From: CAWBVG01 sp963792175
GTDB lineage: Bacteria > Acidobacteriota > Vicinamibacteria > Vicinamibacterales > CAVVIG01
Length of the DNA stretch: 64,000 nt
Direction of reading: 5' to 3'
Assembly: GCA_963792175.1 (NCBI GenBank)
Contig: CAWBVG010000042.1
Span: forward strand, 62,001-126,000
The notes beneath the pieces are model-generated. The model was not told where the DNA came from and did no database searches. It worked only from the letters and a program-made list of their open reading frames with translations. Each line of letters starts with the position of its first letter. Position 1 is the stretch's first letter. Position numbers and translations under genes: made by a program. Below, piece by piece: positions 29,673 through 39,279 of the stretch.

Positions 29673-30736
29673 CGGTCGCCCACCCGCCGCAGCGCGAGGC
29701 CGACCGCCACCGCCGCCGTCGGTATGGCGGTGTCCGGGTCCTCGACGCCGAATTTCTGCGGCTCGAAACTGATCTTGCGAAACGGATCGAATGATTCAAC
29801 GGTCGTGCCGAACCGCTCGCGGAGCGCTTCGGCGAAGCCGTCGACCCGCGACGCGCCGCCGCTCAGCACGACGCGATCGATGCGATCCGATGACGCGGTG
29901 GCCTTGAAGAAGTCGAACGTCTTCTGGATTTCGAGGAGGACGTTCTCGGTCATCGCCTGCAGCACCGGCTTGACCTCCTCGAAGGTGGCGCCTTCGACGG
30001 TCTGCCCTTTCTTCAGCTGCTCGGCCGATTCGAAGGGTAGGTTCAACTCCTTCTGCACCGCCTCGGTGTAGGAGTTACCCCCCATCGAGATGTCCCGGGT
30101 GAAGACCGACTGGTCGCCGGTGATGATGTTGATGTTGATCGCGCTGGCGCCGGCGTTCAGCAGCACCACGACGGCGTCGGGCTCGAGGCCGTAGTTCACT
30201 TCGAAGGCGTTCTGCAGCGCGAAGGCGTCGACGTCGACGACCACCGGCACGCGGCCCGCCTGCGAGATGACACCGGTGTAGTCCGCGATCTTTTCCTTCT
30301 TGGCGGCCACCAGCAGGACCTCCATCGTGCCCTTCGAGTCGGGGCCGGCGCCGGCGTCGAGAATCTGGTAATCGAGGTTGACGTCCTGGATGTCGAACGG
30401 GATGTACTGCTCCGCCTCCCAGTAAATCGACTCGGCGAGCTCGGCCTCGGTCATCACCGGCAGGTTGATCTTCTTGACGATCACCGAGTTGCCGGAGAGC
30501 GACGCGGCGACATCCTTCGACTTGAAGGCCTTGTTCTCGAAGAGGCGCTTGATCGAATCGGCGACGGCCGTGCCGTCGATGATCGCGCCGTCGACGATGC
30601 TGTCGGGCGGGATCGGCTCGATCGCAAAGGCGACGACCTTGAAGCCCTTGCCGACCGGCTTGAGCTCGACGGCCTTGACGGCGCTCGACCCGATGTCGAG
30701 GCCCACGACTGCTTTTGACTTTCCTAAACCAAACAC
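29669..30736 (-). CDS. pilM: Type IV pilus assembly ATPase-like protein PilM
   Basis: A 355-residue actin-like cytosolic protein. Motifs: VVGLDIGSSAVKAVEL (phosphate 1), LPVMTEAELAESIYWEAEQYIPF, VDVDAFALQNAFEVN, VVLLNAGASAINI (phosphate 2) and VVLSGGASRVDGFAEAL (adenosine). PilM binds ATP and the PilN N-terminus, linking the cytoplasmic motor to the envelope complex. It is the first gene of pilMNOPQ. Two palindromes lie upstream at 30814-30849. Confidence 0.95.
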   Translation of the reverse strand: MFGLGKSKAVVGLDIGSSAVKAVELKPVGKGFKVVAFAIEPIPPDSIVDGAIIDGTAVADSIKRLFENKAFKSKDVAASLSGNSVIVKKINLPVMTEAELAESIYWEAEQYIPFDIQDVNLDYQILDAGAGPDSKGTMEVLLVAAKKEKIADYTGVISQAGRVPVVVDVDAFALQNAFEVNYGLEPDAVVVLLNAGASAININIITGDQSVFTRDISMGGNSYTEAVQKELNLPFESAEQLKKGQTVEGATFEEVKPVLQAMTENVLLEIQKTFDFFKATASSDRIDRVVLSGGASRVDGFAEALRERFGTTVESFDPFRKISFEPQKFGVEDPDTAIPTAAVAVGLALRRVGDR

Positions 30737-30813
30737 AGGTTATGTCCTGGAAGCGGGAGCGTCACCCGCAAAGCCGATACCAACCTCAACCGACGACTGG
30801 CCTGTCAATTTCG

Positions 30814-30849
30814 TGTGACGCGTCACAATCGGCTGACGTTTTCGTCAGC
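30814..30849. promoter_or_regulatory. Two adjacent palindromes between pilM and rplM
   Basis: TGTGACG-CGTCACA (30814-30827) is a perfect 14-bp palindrome and GCTGACG-TTTT-CGTCAGC (30832-30849) a perfect 7-bp inverted repeat. Both share a TGACG half-site. They lie 80-110 bases upstream of the pilM start and about 120 bases upstream of the rplM -35, in a 400-base divergent spacer, so a regulator could act on either side. Confidence 0.5.
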
Positions 30850-30965
30850 GAATCACGAAATCGTCAGCCGCATCGATCCTCATCTCTGCGGTTTCATTTA
30901 TCGGCTCGAGGAAAAGGTCCCATCACTCGAGGGAGGGGTCCTAGCCGCTGATGTCGCGGTCTTGC

Positions 30966-30994
30966 TTGACACTGCCCAGAAAGGCTCGTATGAT
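30966..30994 (+). promoter_or_regulatory. Sigma-70 type promoter of rplM-rpsI
   Basis: TTGACA at 30966-30971 and TATGAT at 30989-30994 with a 17-base spacer: a near-consensus promoter. Transcription would begin near 31001, leaving a leader of about 135 bases before the rplM ATG at 31137. The leader contains GC-rich inverted segments that could serve ribosomal-protein autoregulation, but I recognise no named leader motif. Confidence 0.75.
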
Positions 30995-31136
30995 TTGGGT
31001 TTACCGTTGCCTGGACCTGCCCGACTGTGAGTGAGTCCGGGCGGGAAATCCCCTACATCGGTTCTTGCGGGATGTTTACGAAAACGCGGGCACGATCCGC
31101 GGACTACGCGGGTTGAGCGGCCGCGGGGAAATCACG

Positions 31137-31571
31137 ATGTCTACGTTCATGGCCAGCCAGAAGAATCTGCCGCAAAGCGCCTGGCACGTTATCGACGCCG
31201 AAAACCAGGTACTGGGGCGCATCGCCACGAAGGCGGCCAGGTTGCTCCAGGGCAAGCACAAGCCGACCTATACCCCCTTCATCGACACCGGCGATCACGT
31301 CGTGGTCGTCAACGCCGCGAAGGTCAAGCTCACCGGCCGGAAGGAAGACCAGAAAATCTATCGCCAGCACAGCGGCTTCGAAGGCGGCTTGCGCGAAGAA
31401 CGCGCGCGGCTCGTGCGCGCGCGGCGCCCGGAGAAGCTCGTCGAGGACGCGGTACACGGCATGCTGCCCAAGACAAAGATGGGTGAGGCGATGTATCGCA
31501 AACTGAAGGTTTACGCCGGCCCGGATCATCCGCACGCGGCGCAGAAACCTTCCAAGCTCGAGGTTGCGTAA
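31137..31571 (+). CDS. rplM: 50S ribosomal protein L13
   Basis: 144 residues, the normal size. Conserved blocks: AWHVIDAENQVLGRIATKAARLLQGKHKP, DHVVVVNAAKVKLTG, HSGFEGGL and EDAVHGMLPKTKMG. ATG at 31137 matches known N-termini; the frame is open further upstream but without homology. It is followed one base later by rpsI, the universal L13-S9 pair. The leader before it is unusually long. Confidence 0.97.
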   Translation: MSTFMASQKNLPQSAWHVIDAENQVLGRIATKAARLLQGKHKPTYTPFIDTGDHVVVVNAAKVKLTGRKEDQKIYRQHSGFEGGLREERARLVRARRPEKLVEDAVHGMLPKTKMGEAMYRKLKVYAGPDHPHAAQKPSKLEVA

Positions 31572-31572
31572 C

Positions 31573-31965
31573 GTGGCAGCAGTTCAGTATTACGGTACGG
31601 GTCGCCGCAAGACGTCCACCGCTCGCGTATTTCTCAGGCCCGGCACCGGGTCAGTCACCATCAACCGTCGCGCCTTCGAAGAGTTCTTCAAGACCGAGGC
31701 GCTGCGCATGCAAATCCGGACGCCGCTGGTCCTCACTGAAACCGCCGACAAGTTCGACATCCTGGCGACGGTCGCCGGCGGCGGCGTGTCTGGACAGGCG
31801 GGGGCGGTGCGGCTGGGCATTTCGCGCGCGCTGGTCGAGTACAACCTCGAGCTGCGCAAGAAGTTGAAGGACGAAGGGCTGCTGACGCGCGACGCGCGCG
31901 CCAAGGAGCGGAAGAAGTACGGGATGGCGGGAGCGCGCAAACGCTTCCAGTTCAGTAAACGGTAA
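31573..31965 (+). CDS. rpsI: 30S ribosomal protein S9
   Basis: 130 residues from GTG 31573. YYGTGRRKTSTARVFLRPGTG at the N-terminus, GGGVSGQAGAVRLGISRAL in the centre, and the tail YGMAGARKRFQFSKR, whose last basic residues reach the P-site tRNA. Start follows the rplM stop by one base, so no independent ribosome site exists and translation is probably coupled. Confidence 0.97.
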   Translation: MAAVQYYGTGRRKTSTARVFLRPGTGSVTINRRAFEEFFKTEALRMQIRTPLVLTETADKFDILATVAGGGVSGQAGAVRLGISRALVEYNLELRKKLKDEGLLTRDARAKERKKYGMAGARKRFQFSKR

Positions 31966-32003
31966 GACAGCTGAGGCTGACAGCTGAATGTGAGGAGGAG
32001 AGT

Positions 32004-32807
32004 TTGGCAGCGATCGCGATGAAGGATCTGTTGGAGGCGGGCGTTCACTTCGGCCACCAGACGAAGCGCTGGAACCCGAAGATGAAGGAATACATCTTCG
32101 GCGAGCGAAACGGCATCTACATCATCGATCTGGGCAAGACGGTGAAGTTGTTCCGGGAAGCCGAGGAGTTCGTCAGTCGCCTCGCGGCCGAGGGCCGCAC
32201 GATTCTGTTCGTGGGCACCAAGCGCCAGGCCCAGGACGTCATCGCGGAAGAAGCGCAGCGCTGCGGCATGTTCCACGTCAACGAGCGGTGGCTCGGCGGC
32301 CTGCTCACGAACTTCGCGACCATCCAGCGCAGTCTCGGCCGGCTCCGCGACCTCGAAGCGATGGCCACCGACGGACGATTCGACACGCTGTCGAAGAAGG
32401 AAATCGCGCGCAACGAGAAAGAGCGCAAGAAGCTCGCGAAGAATCTGGACGGCATCCGCGGGATGTCGCGCCTGCCCGACGCCATCTTCGTCGTCGACAC
32501 GCGCAAGGAGCAGATCGCCGTCGACGAGGCACGCAAGCTGAAGATTCCGGTCATCGGCATCGTCGACACCAACTGCGATCCCGACGAAGTCGACTTCGTC
32601 ATTCCGGGCAACGACGACGCGCTGCGCGCCATCCGCCTGTTCGCGTCGCGGATCGCCGAAGCGGTCATTGCCGGCCGCGACATGAAGCAGTCGGTGGACG
32701 CCGAGCACGCGCGCGAGGCCGCAGAGGACGCGGCGGCCAACGAAACCGATCCGCGCCGCGCCGCGCGCCCGCAGCGGCGCCGCGAACCGGCTCCAGCCTC
32801 CGCGTAG
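32004..32807 (+). CDS. rpsB: 30S ribosomal protein S2
   Basis: 267 residues starting at TTG 32004, preceded by a strong GAGGAGGAG site. Conserved: LLEAGVHFGHQTKRWNPKM, ERNGIYIIDLGKT, FVGTKRQAQDVI, NERWLGGLLTNFATI, and PDAIFVVDTRKEQIAVDEA. A charged Ala/Arg-rich extension ends the protein. It is followed by tsf, the classic S2-EF-Ts pair, across array 10. Short AGCTGA words precede it at 31966-31990. Confidence 0.97.
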   Translation: MAAIAMKDLLEAGVHFGHQTKRWNPKMKEYIFGERNGIYIIDLGKTVKLFREAEEFVSRLAAEGRTILFVGTKRQAQDVIAEEAQRCGMFHVNERWLGGLLTNFATIQRSLGRLRDLEAMATDGRFDTLSKKEIARNEKERKKLAKNLDGIRGMSRLPDAIFVVDTRKEQIAVDEARKLKIPVIGIVDTNCDPDEVDFVIPGNDDALRAIRLFASRIAEAVIAGRDMKQSVDAEHAREAAEDAAANETDPRRAARPQRRREPAPASA

Positions 32808-32819
32808 AAAACAGAACCC

Positions 32820-32897
32820 TGTAATTCGTGAATGACGTGAATTGGTGAATTGGCGAATGCCATTCGCCAATTCCTTCGATTCACCAACTCACCAATT
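32820..32897. repeat. Inverted word array 10 (word GAATTGGTGAATTGGCG)
   Basis: GTGAATTGG words at 32828-32855 are mirrored by CCAATTCC and CACCAATTG words. GAATTGGCGAATG (32847-32859) and CATTCGCCAATTC (32861-32873) form 13-base perfect arms around a single base, the strongest hairpin of all arrays. It fills the rpsB-tsf spacer and ends five bases before the tsf ATG. Confidence 0.8.
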
Positions 32898-32901
32898 GTT
32901 T

Positions 32902-33780
32902 ATGACGACGATCACTGCCGCAGACGTGAAGAAGCTCCGCGACCAGACCGGCGCGGGGATGATGGAATGCAAGAACGCGCTGAGCGAAGCGAATGGCGAC
33001 TTCGAAGAGGCGAACACCATTCTGCGCAAGCGCGGCCTGGCGAGTGCCGCGAAAAAAGCCGGACGATCGGCCAACGAAGGCCTGATCGGCCAACGGCTGT
33101 CGGCCGACAACTCCGCGGGCACGCTCGTCGAAGTGAACTGCGAATCGGACTTTGTCGCCCGCACCCCGGACTTCCAGAAACTGGTGCAGGACGTGCTGGC
33201 GCAGATCGACGCCGCCGGCGACGCGGCCAACGAATCGTGGCTCAAGGACCCCAATGGCCCCGTCCAGAAGCTGGTCGCGGCAGGCATCGCGAAGCTCGGC
33301 GAGAACATGGCGGTGCCGCGGTTCGTCCGCTATGCCGGCCAGGGCTACGTCGGGCAGTACATCCACATGGGCGGCAAGATTGGCGTGCAGGTCGAGTTCG
33401 CCGGCGTGACCCCCGCGGTCAGCGGCCGCGAGGAGTTCGCGACGCTGGTCAAAGAAATCGCGATGCAGATCGCCGCCGCCAGCCCGACCAGCGCGCAGTA
33501 TGTGTCCCGGGATGTGGTGCCGGCGGACGTGCTCGAGAAGGAAAAATCGATTTATCGCGCCCAGATGGAGAATTCCGGCAAGCCCGCCAACGTGATCGAG
33601 AAGATCGTCGAGGGCAAGCTCGGCGCCTTCTTCTCCCAGGTGGTCCTCCCCGACCAGGAGTCCATCTTCGACTCGAAGATGAAGGTGAAGGACCGCCTCG
33701 CCGCGGCCAACAAGGCGCTGGGCGCCTCTGTCTCGGTGACCCGCTTCGTCCGTCTGAAGGTCGGGGAATTGACAACCTGA
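32902..33780 (+). CDS. tsf: Elongation factor Ts
   Basis: 292 residues. Nucleotide-exchange factor for EF-Tu. The N-terminal UBA-like domain (VKKLRDQTGAGMMECKNALSEANGD) is followed by the core with LVEVNCESDFVAR, GKIGVQVEF and a C-terminal module (ALGASVSVTRFVRLKVGE). ATG at 32902 matches family starts. There is no clear ribosome site because the repeat array abuts the start; coupling to rpsB or hairpin-dependent initiation is possible. Confidence 0.96.
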   Translation: MTTITAADVKKLRDQTGAGMMECKNALSEANGDFEEANTILRKRGLASAAKKAGRSANEGLIGQRLSADNSAGTLVEVNCESDFVARTPDFQKLVQDVLAQIDAAGDAANESWLKDPNGPVQKLVAAGIAKLGENMAVPRFVRYAGQGYVGQYIHMGGKIGVQVEFAGVTPAVSGREEFATLVKEIAMQIAAASPTSAQYVSRDVVPADVLEKEKSIYRAQMENSGKPANVIEKIVEGKLGAFFSQVVLPDQESIFDSKMKVKDRLAAANKALGASVSVTRFVRLKVGELTT

Positions 33781-33812
33781 CAAGGACACGCGCCTTCTGT
33801 GTCCTTGTCGAG

Positions 33813-33818
33813 TATTAT
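33813..33818 (+). promoter_or_regulatory. Putative -10 box of pyrH (leaderless)
   Basis: TATTAT lies eight bases before GTG at 33827; initiation 7-8 bases downstream would start the RNA at the start codon. No ribosome site is present. The preceding segment has a short inverted repeat (CAAGGACACG / GTGTCCTTG) that may end the tsf transcript. Confidence 0.45.
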
Positions 33819-33826
33819 TTTCCCCC

Positions 33827-34549
33827 GTGGCCTCTGCCCGACCTGCCTATAAACGCGTCCTCCTGAAACTTTCCGGCGAAGCCCTGATGGGCGAGCAGAC
33901 CTACGGGATCGATCCGGCCGTGGCGACGCGCATCGCGCGAGACATCTCCGAAATCCAGGGAATGGGCGTCGAAACCGCCATCGTCATCGGCGGCGGCAAC
34001 ATTTTCCGCGGCGTGGCGGCCAGCGCGCGCGGCATGGATCGGGCGACGGCCGACTACATGGGCATGCTGGCGACCGTCATCAACGCCCTGGCCCTGCAGG
34101 ACGCGCTCGAACAGCAGAATGTCGTGACCCGCGTCGTCACCGCGATCGAAATGCGATCGGTGGCCGAGCCGTTCATCCGGCGTCGCGCCATCCGCCACCT
34201 CGAGAAGGGGCGCGTCGTCGTGTTCGGCGGCGGCACCGGCAATCCGTACTTCAGTACCGATACCGCGGCCGCGCTGCGCGCGATGGAAATCAAGGCAGAC
34301 GTCATTCTCAAGGCCACGAAGGTCGACGGCATTTACGACGCCGACCCGATGGTCAAGACCGATGCGACGCGTTTCGATCGCATCTCGTACCAGCAGGTCC
34401 TCGAGCAGGGCCTGAAGGTGATGGATGCCACGGCCATTTCTCTGTGCATGGACAACCGGCTGCCGATTGTGGTCTTCAATCTGCGGACGCCGGGCAACAT
34501 CAAACGTGCCATTACCGGCGAGCCGATCGGATCGCTGGTGACCGCGTAA
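33827..34549 (+). CDS. pyrH: Uridylate kinase
   Basis: A 240-residue UMP kinase of the amino-acid-kinase fold. Motifs: VLLKLSGEALMG, VIGGGNIFRG, DYMGMLATVINALALQ, FGGGTGNPYFSTDTAAALRA, KATKVDGIYDADP and the tail IKRAITGEPIGSLV. Makes UDP for nucleotide pools. GTG start after a TATTAT box. frr follows 12 bases later, the usual tsf-pyrH-frr order. Confidence 0.97.
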   Translation: MASARPAYKRVLLKLSGEALMGEQTYGIDPAVATRIARDISEIQGMGVETAIVIGGGNIFRGVAASARGMDRATADYMGMLATVINALALQDALEQQNVVTRVVTAIEMRSVAEPFIRRRAIRHLEKGRVVVFGGGTGNPYFSTDTAAALRAMEIKADVILKATKVDGIYDADPMVKTDATRFDRISYQQVLEQGLKVMDATAISLCMDNRLPIVVFNLRTPGNIKRAITGEPIGSLVTA

Positions 34550-34561
34550 CGGAGCTGCGAG

Positions 34562-35132
34562 ATGGACGTCAACGACCTCAAAGGCCTGTTCGCCGAAGTC
34601 AACAAGCGGATGAACGCGGCGATCGATCATCTGCAGCACGAGTTTGCCGGCGTGCGGACCGGCCGCGCGTCCGTGACCATTCTCGACGGCGTGCATGTCG
34701 AAGCGTACGGCGCGAAGGTTCCCTTGAATCAGGTCGCCGGCCTGTCGATTCCCGAGCCGACGCTGATCGTCGCGCAGCCGTTCGACCCGTCACAGCTCGG
34801 TGCGATCGAGAAGGCGATCCGGTCCGCCGGCCTGGGCCTGAATCCGGCCAACGACGGCAAGATCGTGCGTATCCCGCTGCCGTCGCTCACCGAGGAACGT
34901 CGCAAGGAACTGTCGAAGCACGTGCACAAGCTGAGCGAGGAAGGACGCAACAGCGTCCGCCAGGTCCGCCGCGACGCGAACGAGCGGCTGAAGAAACTGC
35001 TCAAAGATCACAAGATCTCGGAAGACGACGAGAAGAAGGGGCTCGACGAGGTCCAGAAGATCACCGACAACCACATCAAGCAGATCGACGACCTGCAGAA
35101 AAAGAAAGATTCGGAGTTACTCGGTGAAGTGA
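34562..35132 (+). CDS. frr: Ribosome recycling factor (stop codon lost to a frameshift)
   Basis: Releases mRNA and tRNA from terminated ribosomes. The three-helix bundle with its inserted domain is complete: HEFAGVRTGRAS, LIVAQPFDPSQLGAIEKAI, GLNPANDGKIVRIPLPSLTEERRKEL, RRDANERLKKLLKD. As written, the frame continues for about 65 codons past the usual C-terminus. Dropping one G at 35123/35124 gives SELLVK and a TGA at 35130-35132, the family's normal end. I use that end. Confidence 0.93.
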
Positions 35133-35168
35133 AGCAAGTCGAGCAGAGTTCGCTTGAAATCGCTGTCG

Positions 35169-36338
35169 ATGTCCTTCTTCACCCATCTGGAGTGTTCAGT
35201 GCCGTGCGGCGCGCCGGTGCGCAATCCGCGGGAACGGCACTTCCTCTGCTCCTGCGGCGCTCCCCTGCTGGCGCGTTACGATCTCGACCAGGCGCGCGGC
35301 TGGTCGCGCGAAACCCTCAAAGGCCGTGAGGCGTCGATGTGGCGCTACCGCGAGATGCTGCCGATCTACGACGGCGAATCGCCGGTCACGCTCGGCGAGG
35401 GCTTCACGCCGCTGTTCCACGCGCGGCGGCTCGGCGCATCGATCGGCCTCGACCGGTTGTACATCAAGGACGAATCGCTCAACCCGACGAATTCCTTCAA
35501 GGCCCGCGGTCAGTCGGCCGCGATTACGCGCGCGAAGTACCTGGGCGCCACGACCATCGCGCTGCCGACCGCCGGCAATGCCGGCAACGCCGCCGCCGCC
35601 TACTCCGCCGCTGCCGGCATCGCGTGCGAAGTCTTCATTCCGAAGGACGCGAAGCGGCCGTTCGTCGACGAATGCCGCCTCTACGGGGCGAACGTCACGC
35701 TGGTCGACGGGTTGATCACCGATGCCGGCCGGATGGCGGCGGAAAAAGGCGGGCCGCTCGGCTGGTATGACGTCTCGACGCTGAAAGAGCCGTATCGCAT
35801 CGAAGGCAAGAAGACGATGGCCTACGAGCTCGCCGAGCAGATGGACTGGCAGTGGCCGGACTGGATCGTCTATCCGACCGGCGGCGGAACCGGCATGGTC
35901 GGCATGTGGAAAGCGTTCGAGGAAATCGAGCGGATTGGCTGGGTCCGCCCCGGCCGCCGGCCGCGGATGGTATCGGTCCAGGCCGAGAACTGCGCGCCGA
36001 TCGTCCGCGCGTTCCAACAAGGCACCGAGAAGGCGGAGCCGTGGGAAGGCGCGTCAACGATTGCGGACGGCCTGCGCGTTCCACGAGCCATTGGCGACTT
36101 TCTGATTCTGCGCGCCGTCCGCGACAGCGGAGGGACTGCGCTGGCCGTCTCCGACCGTTCGATGGTCGACGGGATGCTCGCGATCGGAAAACATGAAGGC
36201 GTCAGCGCGGCGCCAGAGGGCGGCGCGGCCTTTGTGGCCATCAGCCGTCTGGTGGCTGACGGCGCCATCAAGACGGATGAGTCAGTCGTCCTCTTCAATA
36301 CCGGCGGCGCGTTGAAGTATCTCGACGTTCTGTCCTGA
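35169..36338 (+). CDS. thrC: Threonine synthase
   Basis: 389 residues, PLP-dependent, converting O-phosphohomoserine to threonine. A small N-terminal Cys-containing module (CSVPCG, FLCSCG) is followed by the PLP lysine in NPTNSFKARGQS, the GNAGNAAAAYSAAAG phosphate-binding loop and VYPTGGGTGMVGMWKAF. ATG at 35169 was chosen over TTG 35154. The metal-binding-like Cys pairs are frequent in this ThrC branch. Confidence 0.93.
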   Translation: MSFFTHLECSVPCGAPVRNPRERHFLCSCGAPLLARYDLDQARGWSRETLKGREASMWRYREMLPIYDGESPVTLGEGFTPLFHARRLGASIGLDRLYIKDESLNPTNSFKARGQSAAITRAKYLGATTIALPTAGNAGNAAAAYSAAAGIACEVFIPKDAKRPFVDECRLYGANVTLVDGLITDAGRMAAEKGGPLGWYDVSTLKEPYRIEGKKTMAYELAEQMDWQWPDWIVYPTGGGTGMVGMWKAFEEIERIGWVRPGRRPRMVSVQAENCAPIVRAFQQGTEKAEPWEGASTIADGLRVPRAIGDFLILRAVRDSGGTALAVSDRSMVDGMLAIGKHEGVSAAPEGGAAFVAISRLVADGAIKTDESVVLFNTGGALKYLDVLS

Positions 36339-36385
36339 CCGCCGGCCGAGGCCTCCATCTTGCACGCCTGCCGCGGGGAGGCGAT

Positions 36386-36643
36386 ATGTTAGGAGTCATT
36401 GGCTGGATAGTGTTCGGCTTGATCGTCGGCGCGGTCGCCAAGCTGGTGATGCCCGGCCGCGATCCCGGCGGGATCATCGTCACGATGGCGCTCGGCATCG
36501 CCGGCGCGTTGATCGGCGGGTTCATCGGCCGCGCCTTGAATTGGTACGGGCCGAACGACGGCGCCGGCTTTTTCATGTCGCTGCTGGGCTCGATCCTGCT
36601 GCTGTGGCTGTATCGAATGATGGTGTCGCGGCGCGCTGTCTAG
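36386..36643 (+). CDS. GlsB/YeaQ/YmgE-family small membrane protein
   Basis: 85 residues with three hydrophobic segments: GWIVFGLIVGAVAKLVMPG, VTMALGIAGALIGGFIGRAL and FFMSLLGSILLLWLYRMMV. This is the transglycosylase-associated/YeaQ family, often stress-induced, with no known biochemical activity. A GGGGAGG ribosome site precedes the ATG. It stands alone between thrC and pfkA. Confidence 0.9.
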   Translation: MLGVIGWIVFGLIVGAVAKLVMPGRDPGGIIVTMALGIAGALIGGFIGRALNWYGPNDGAGFFMSLLGSILLLWLYRMMVSRRAV

Positions 36644-36685
36644 GCGTGGCTGTCCGGGGGCGTAGACGCTCCGGACAGCGGGTGC

Positions 36686-37770
<1,085 letters not shown>

Positions 37771-37825
37771 GTGGCGATGGAGTGTAACAGGGCGCGCGCG
37801 TTGCGGCCTCTGAAACGCGGCGTGG

Positions 37826-37831
37826 TACAAT
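37826..37831 (+). promoter_or_regulatory. Putative -10 box of the tRNA-Ala gene
   Basis: TACAAT lies 15 bases before the tRNA 5' end. A weak -35 (TTGCGG, 37801-37806) is 19 bases upstream. Confidence 0.5.
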
Positions 37832-37846
37832 CGCCGTTCCATCAGT

Positions 37847-37922
37847 GGGCGGCTAGCTCAGTTGGGAGAGCGCCGCGTTCGCAACGCGGAGGTCGGGAGT
37901 TCGAGCCTCCTGCCGTCCACCA
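37847..37922 (+). tRNA. tRNA-Ala (anticodon CGC)
   Basis: 76 bases including the encoded CCA. The acceptor stem GGGCGGC pairs with GCCGTCC, and its third pair is G-U, the alanine identity element. The D arm GCTCAGTTGGGAGAGC, the anticodon stem CCGCG/CGCGG with loop TTCGCAA (anticodon CGC, codon GCG) and the T arm with GTTCGAGC are all standard. Confidence 0.97.
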
Positions 37923-38037
37923 ACCTTCGCTCGCCTTCGGCGAGCTTCGGATGGCAAGCCAAGCGAGTTGCCCGCCCGCGAAGGATGTCCACCGAAGCTG
38001 CGAGCAGCGAAGGTGGACCGCGCCCGCCACTTTCTTC
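37923..38037. repeat. Post-tRNA TTCG-rich inverted repeats
   Basis: Directly after the tRNA CCA come nested hairpins: CGCTCGCC-TTC-GGCGAGC around 37929-37945, and GTCCACC ... GGTGGAC around 37987-38022. CGAAG/CTTCG words recur throughout. No protein is supported. The element looks like a further member of the intergenic array class, here fused to a tRNA 3' end. Confidence 0.55.
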
Positions 38038-38347
38038 CTACTTGCCTTGAGCGTTCGATCTTCCGCGCGTCGGTCTGATGCGTGTAGCGCTCGAGCATTC
38101 GCGTCGTCGGAAACGCGCCGCGAGACTCAGGTCGGGCGGCGTCTGATGGCCGAAGCCGAGGCTCACGCTCTCGCCTTCGCTCACTTCACGGGAACCCGTG
38201 TATTGGTGGGAGCGGACGGCATCCCAGAAACACCTGATTGTCCCGGCAGAATCGGCGGGCGGCCAGGCGCAGTAGTTTCGCGGCGAAAGTCACGCCGCCG
38301 CGGTAGAGGATTGTCCCACTTGGCGACGCACTCAGTCGAATCGAAGG
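38038..38347. other. Intergenic, no gene recognised
   Basis: About 310 bases between the post-tRNA repeats and the oxidoreductase. No frame shows family motifs, a start with ribosome site, or a convincing remnant on either strand. Confidence 0.5.
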
Positions 38348-39120
38348 TTAGCTGCCGGCGACGCGGAGCACGACCTTGCCGCGCTTGCCCCGCTCAGCCA
38401 CGCGGTCGAACGCCGCCCGGGCATCAGCGAGCGGGAACACGGAGTCGATCTCCGGCCGGATTGCGCCTTCGTCGGCGAGCCGTGCGAGTTCGGCGAGCTG
38501 GTGGCGGTTCGGCTCGACGATGAAGTAGGTGACGCCGGGTGCCTCCTTGGCGACGGAGACGATGCGGCCGGCCCGGATCCCTGTGAGTGCTGCGGGGCCG
38601 GTGGTGTCGAAGACGAGGTCGGCCTCTCCGCCGTCGACGACCTCCGCGCCCGCCCAGCGCGCGAGCTGTACGGCGAAGTGGCCGACGCCGCCGCGGGCGC
38701 CGGTGACGATCACGCGTTCACCGCGCTGCAGACCGCCGTGGTCGAAGAGCGCCTGCCACGCGGTGAGGCCGGCGAGGGGGATCGCCGCGCTCTGGATGTG
38801 GTCCAGCGTCTTCGGCTTCGACGCTACGATCGCCGACGGCACGACCGCGTACTCGGCGGCGCCGCCGTCCCGGTCGAAGGGCGTCAGCGCGAACACCTCG
38901 TCGTCTACCGCTAGGCCGTTCGCACCCGGTCCGAGGGCGGCAACCGTGCCCGAGATTCGTACGACGGAATCGCCGGCAGCCGGTCGAGCGGCCACGTCAG
39001 CTCGTCGCGGGTGATCGCGGCCGCGTGGACGCGGATCAGCGCGCCGCCGGGTCCCGGGGTCGGATCGTCGATCTGCGCGATCTCGAGCCGGTTCGGCGCG
39101 GTCAGTCGAGCAGCCAGCAT
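38348..39120 (-). CDS. NADP-dependent quinone-type oxidoreductase (frameshifted)
   Basis: A zinc-free medium-chain dehydrogenase/reductase. N-terminal LEIAQIDDPTPGPGGALIRVHAAAITRDELTW, then the catalytic domain with DEVFALTPFDRDG, the nucleotide site TGARGGVGHFAVQLAR, and the C-terminal FPLADARAAFDRV. One base is missing at about 38957 (an A run in the segment encoding PSYE-SGTV). The Rossmann domain also seems about 30 residues shorter than usual after GAEVVDGGEADLVFD. Quinone or enal substrates are typical. Confidence 0.82.
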
Positions 39121-39279
39121 GCCGTTCCCTCCTTCCGTATCAGGAAAGACCGGCTCTCCGAATCGCCGCGTCAACTCTTAGCCGCGGCGGTGTCACGCGC
39201 CGTTTGAAACAGTCGTCACGCATCGCGCGATCCTACGATCATCTGTGACAGGCTGGGACAGTCCGGTTGCACAAACCGC

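Noticed and set aside
31065..31136. A longer N-terminus for L13
   Set aside because: The extra residues lack homology, and the region is better explained as the untranslated leader after the promoter at 30966-30994.
35133..35329. A C-terminal extension of ribosome recycling factor
   Set aside because: The extra residues overlap the thrC coding region in another frame and vanish if one G is removed at 35123/35124.
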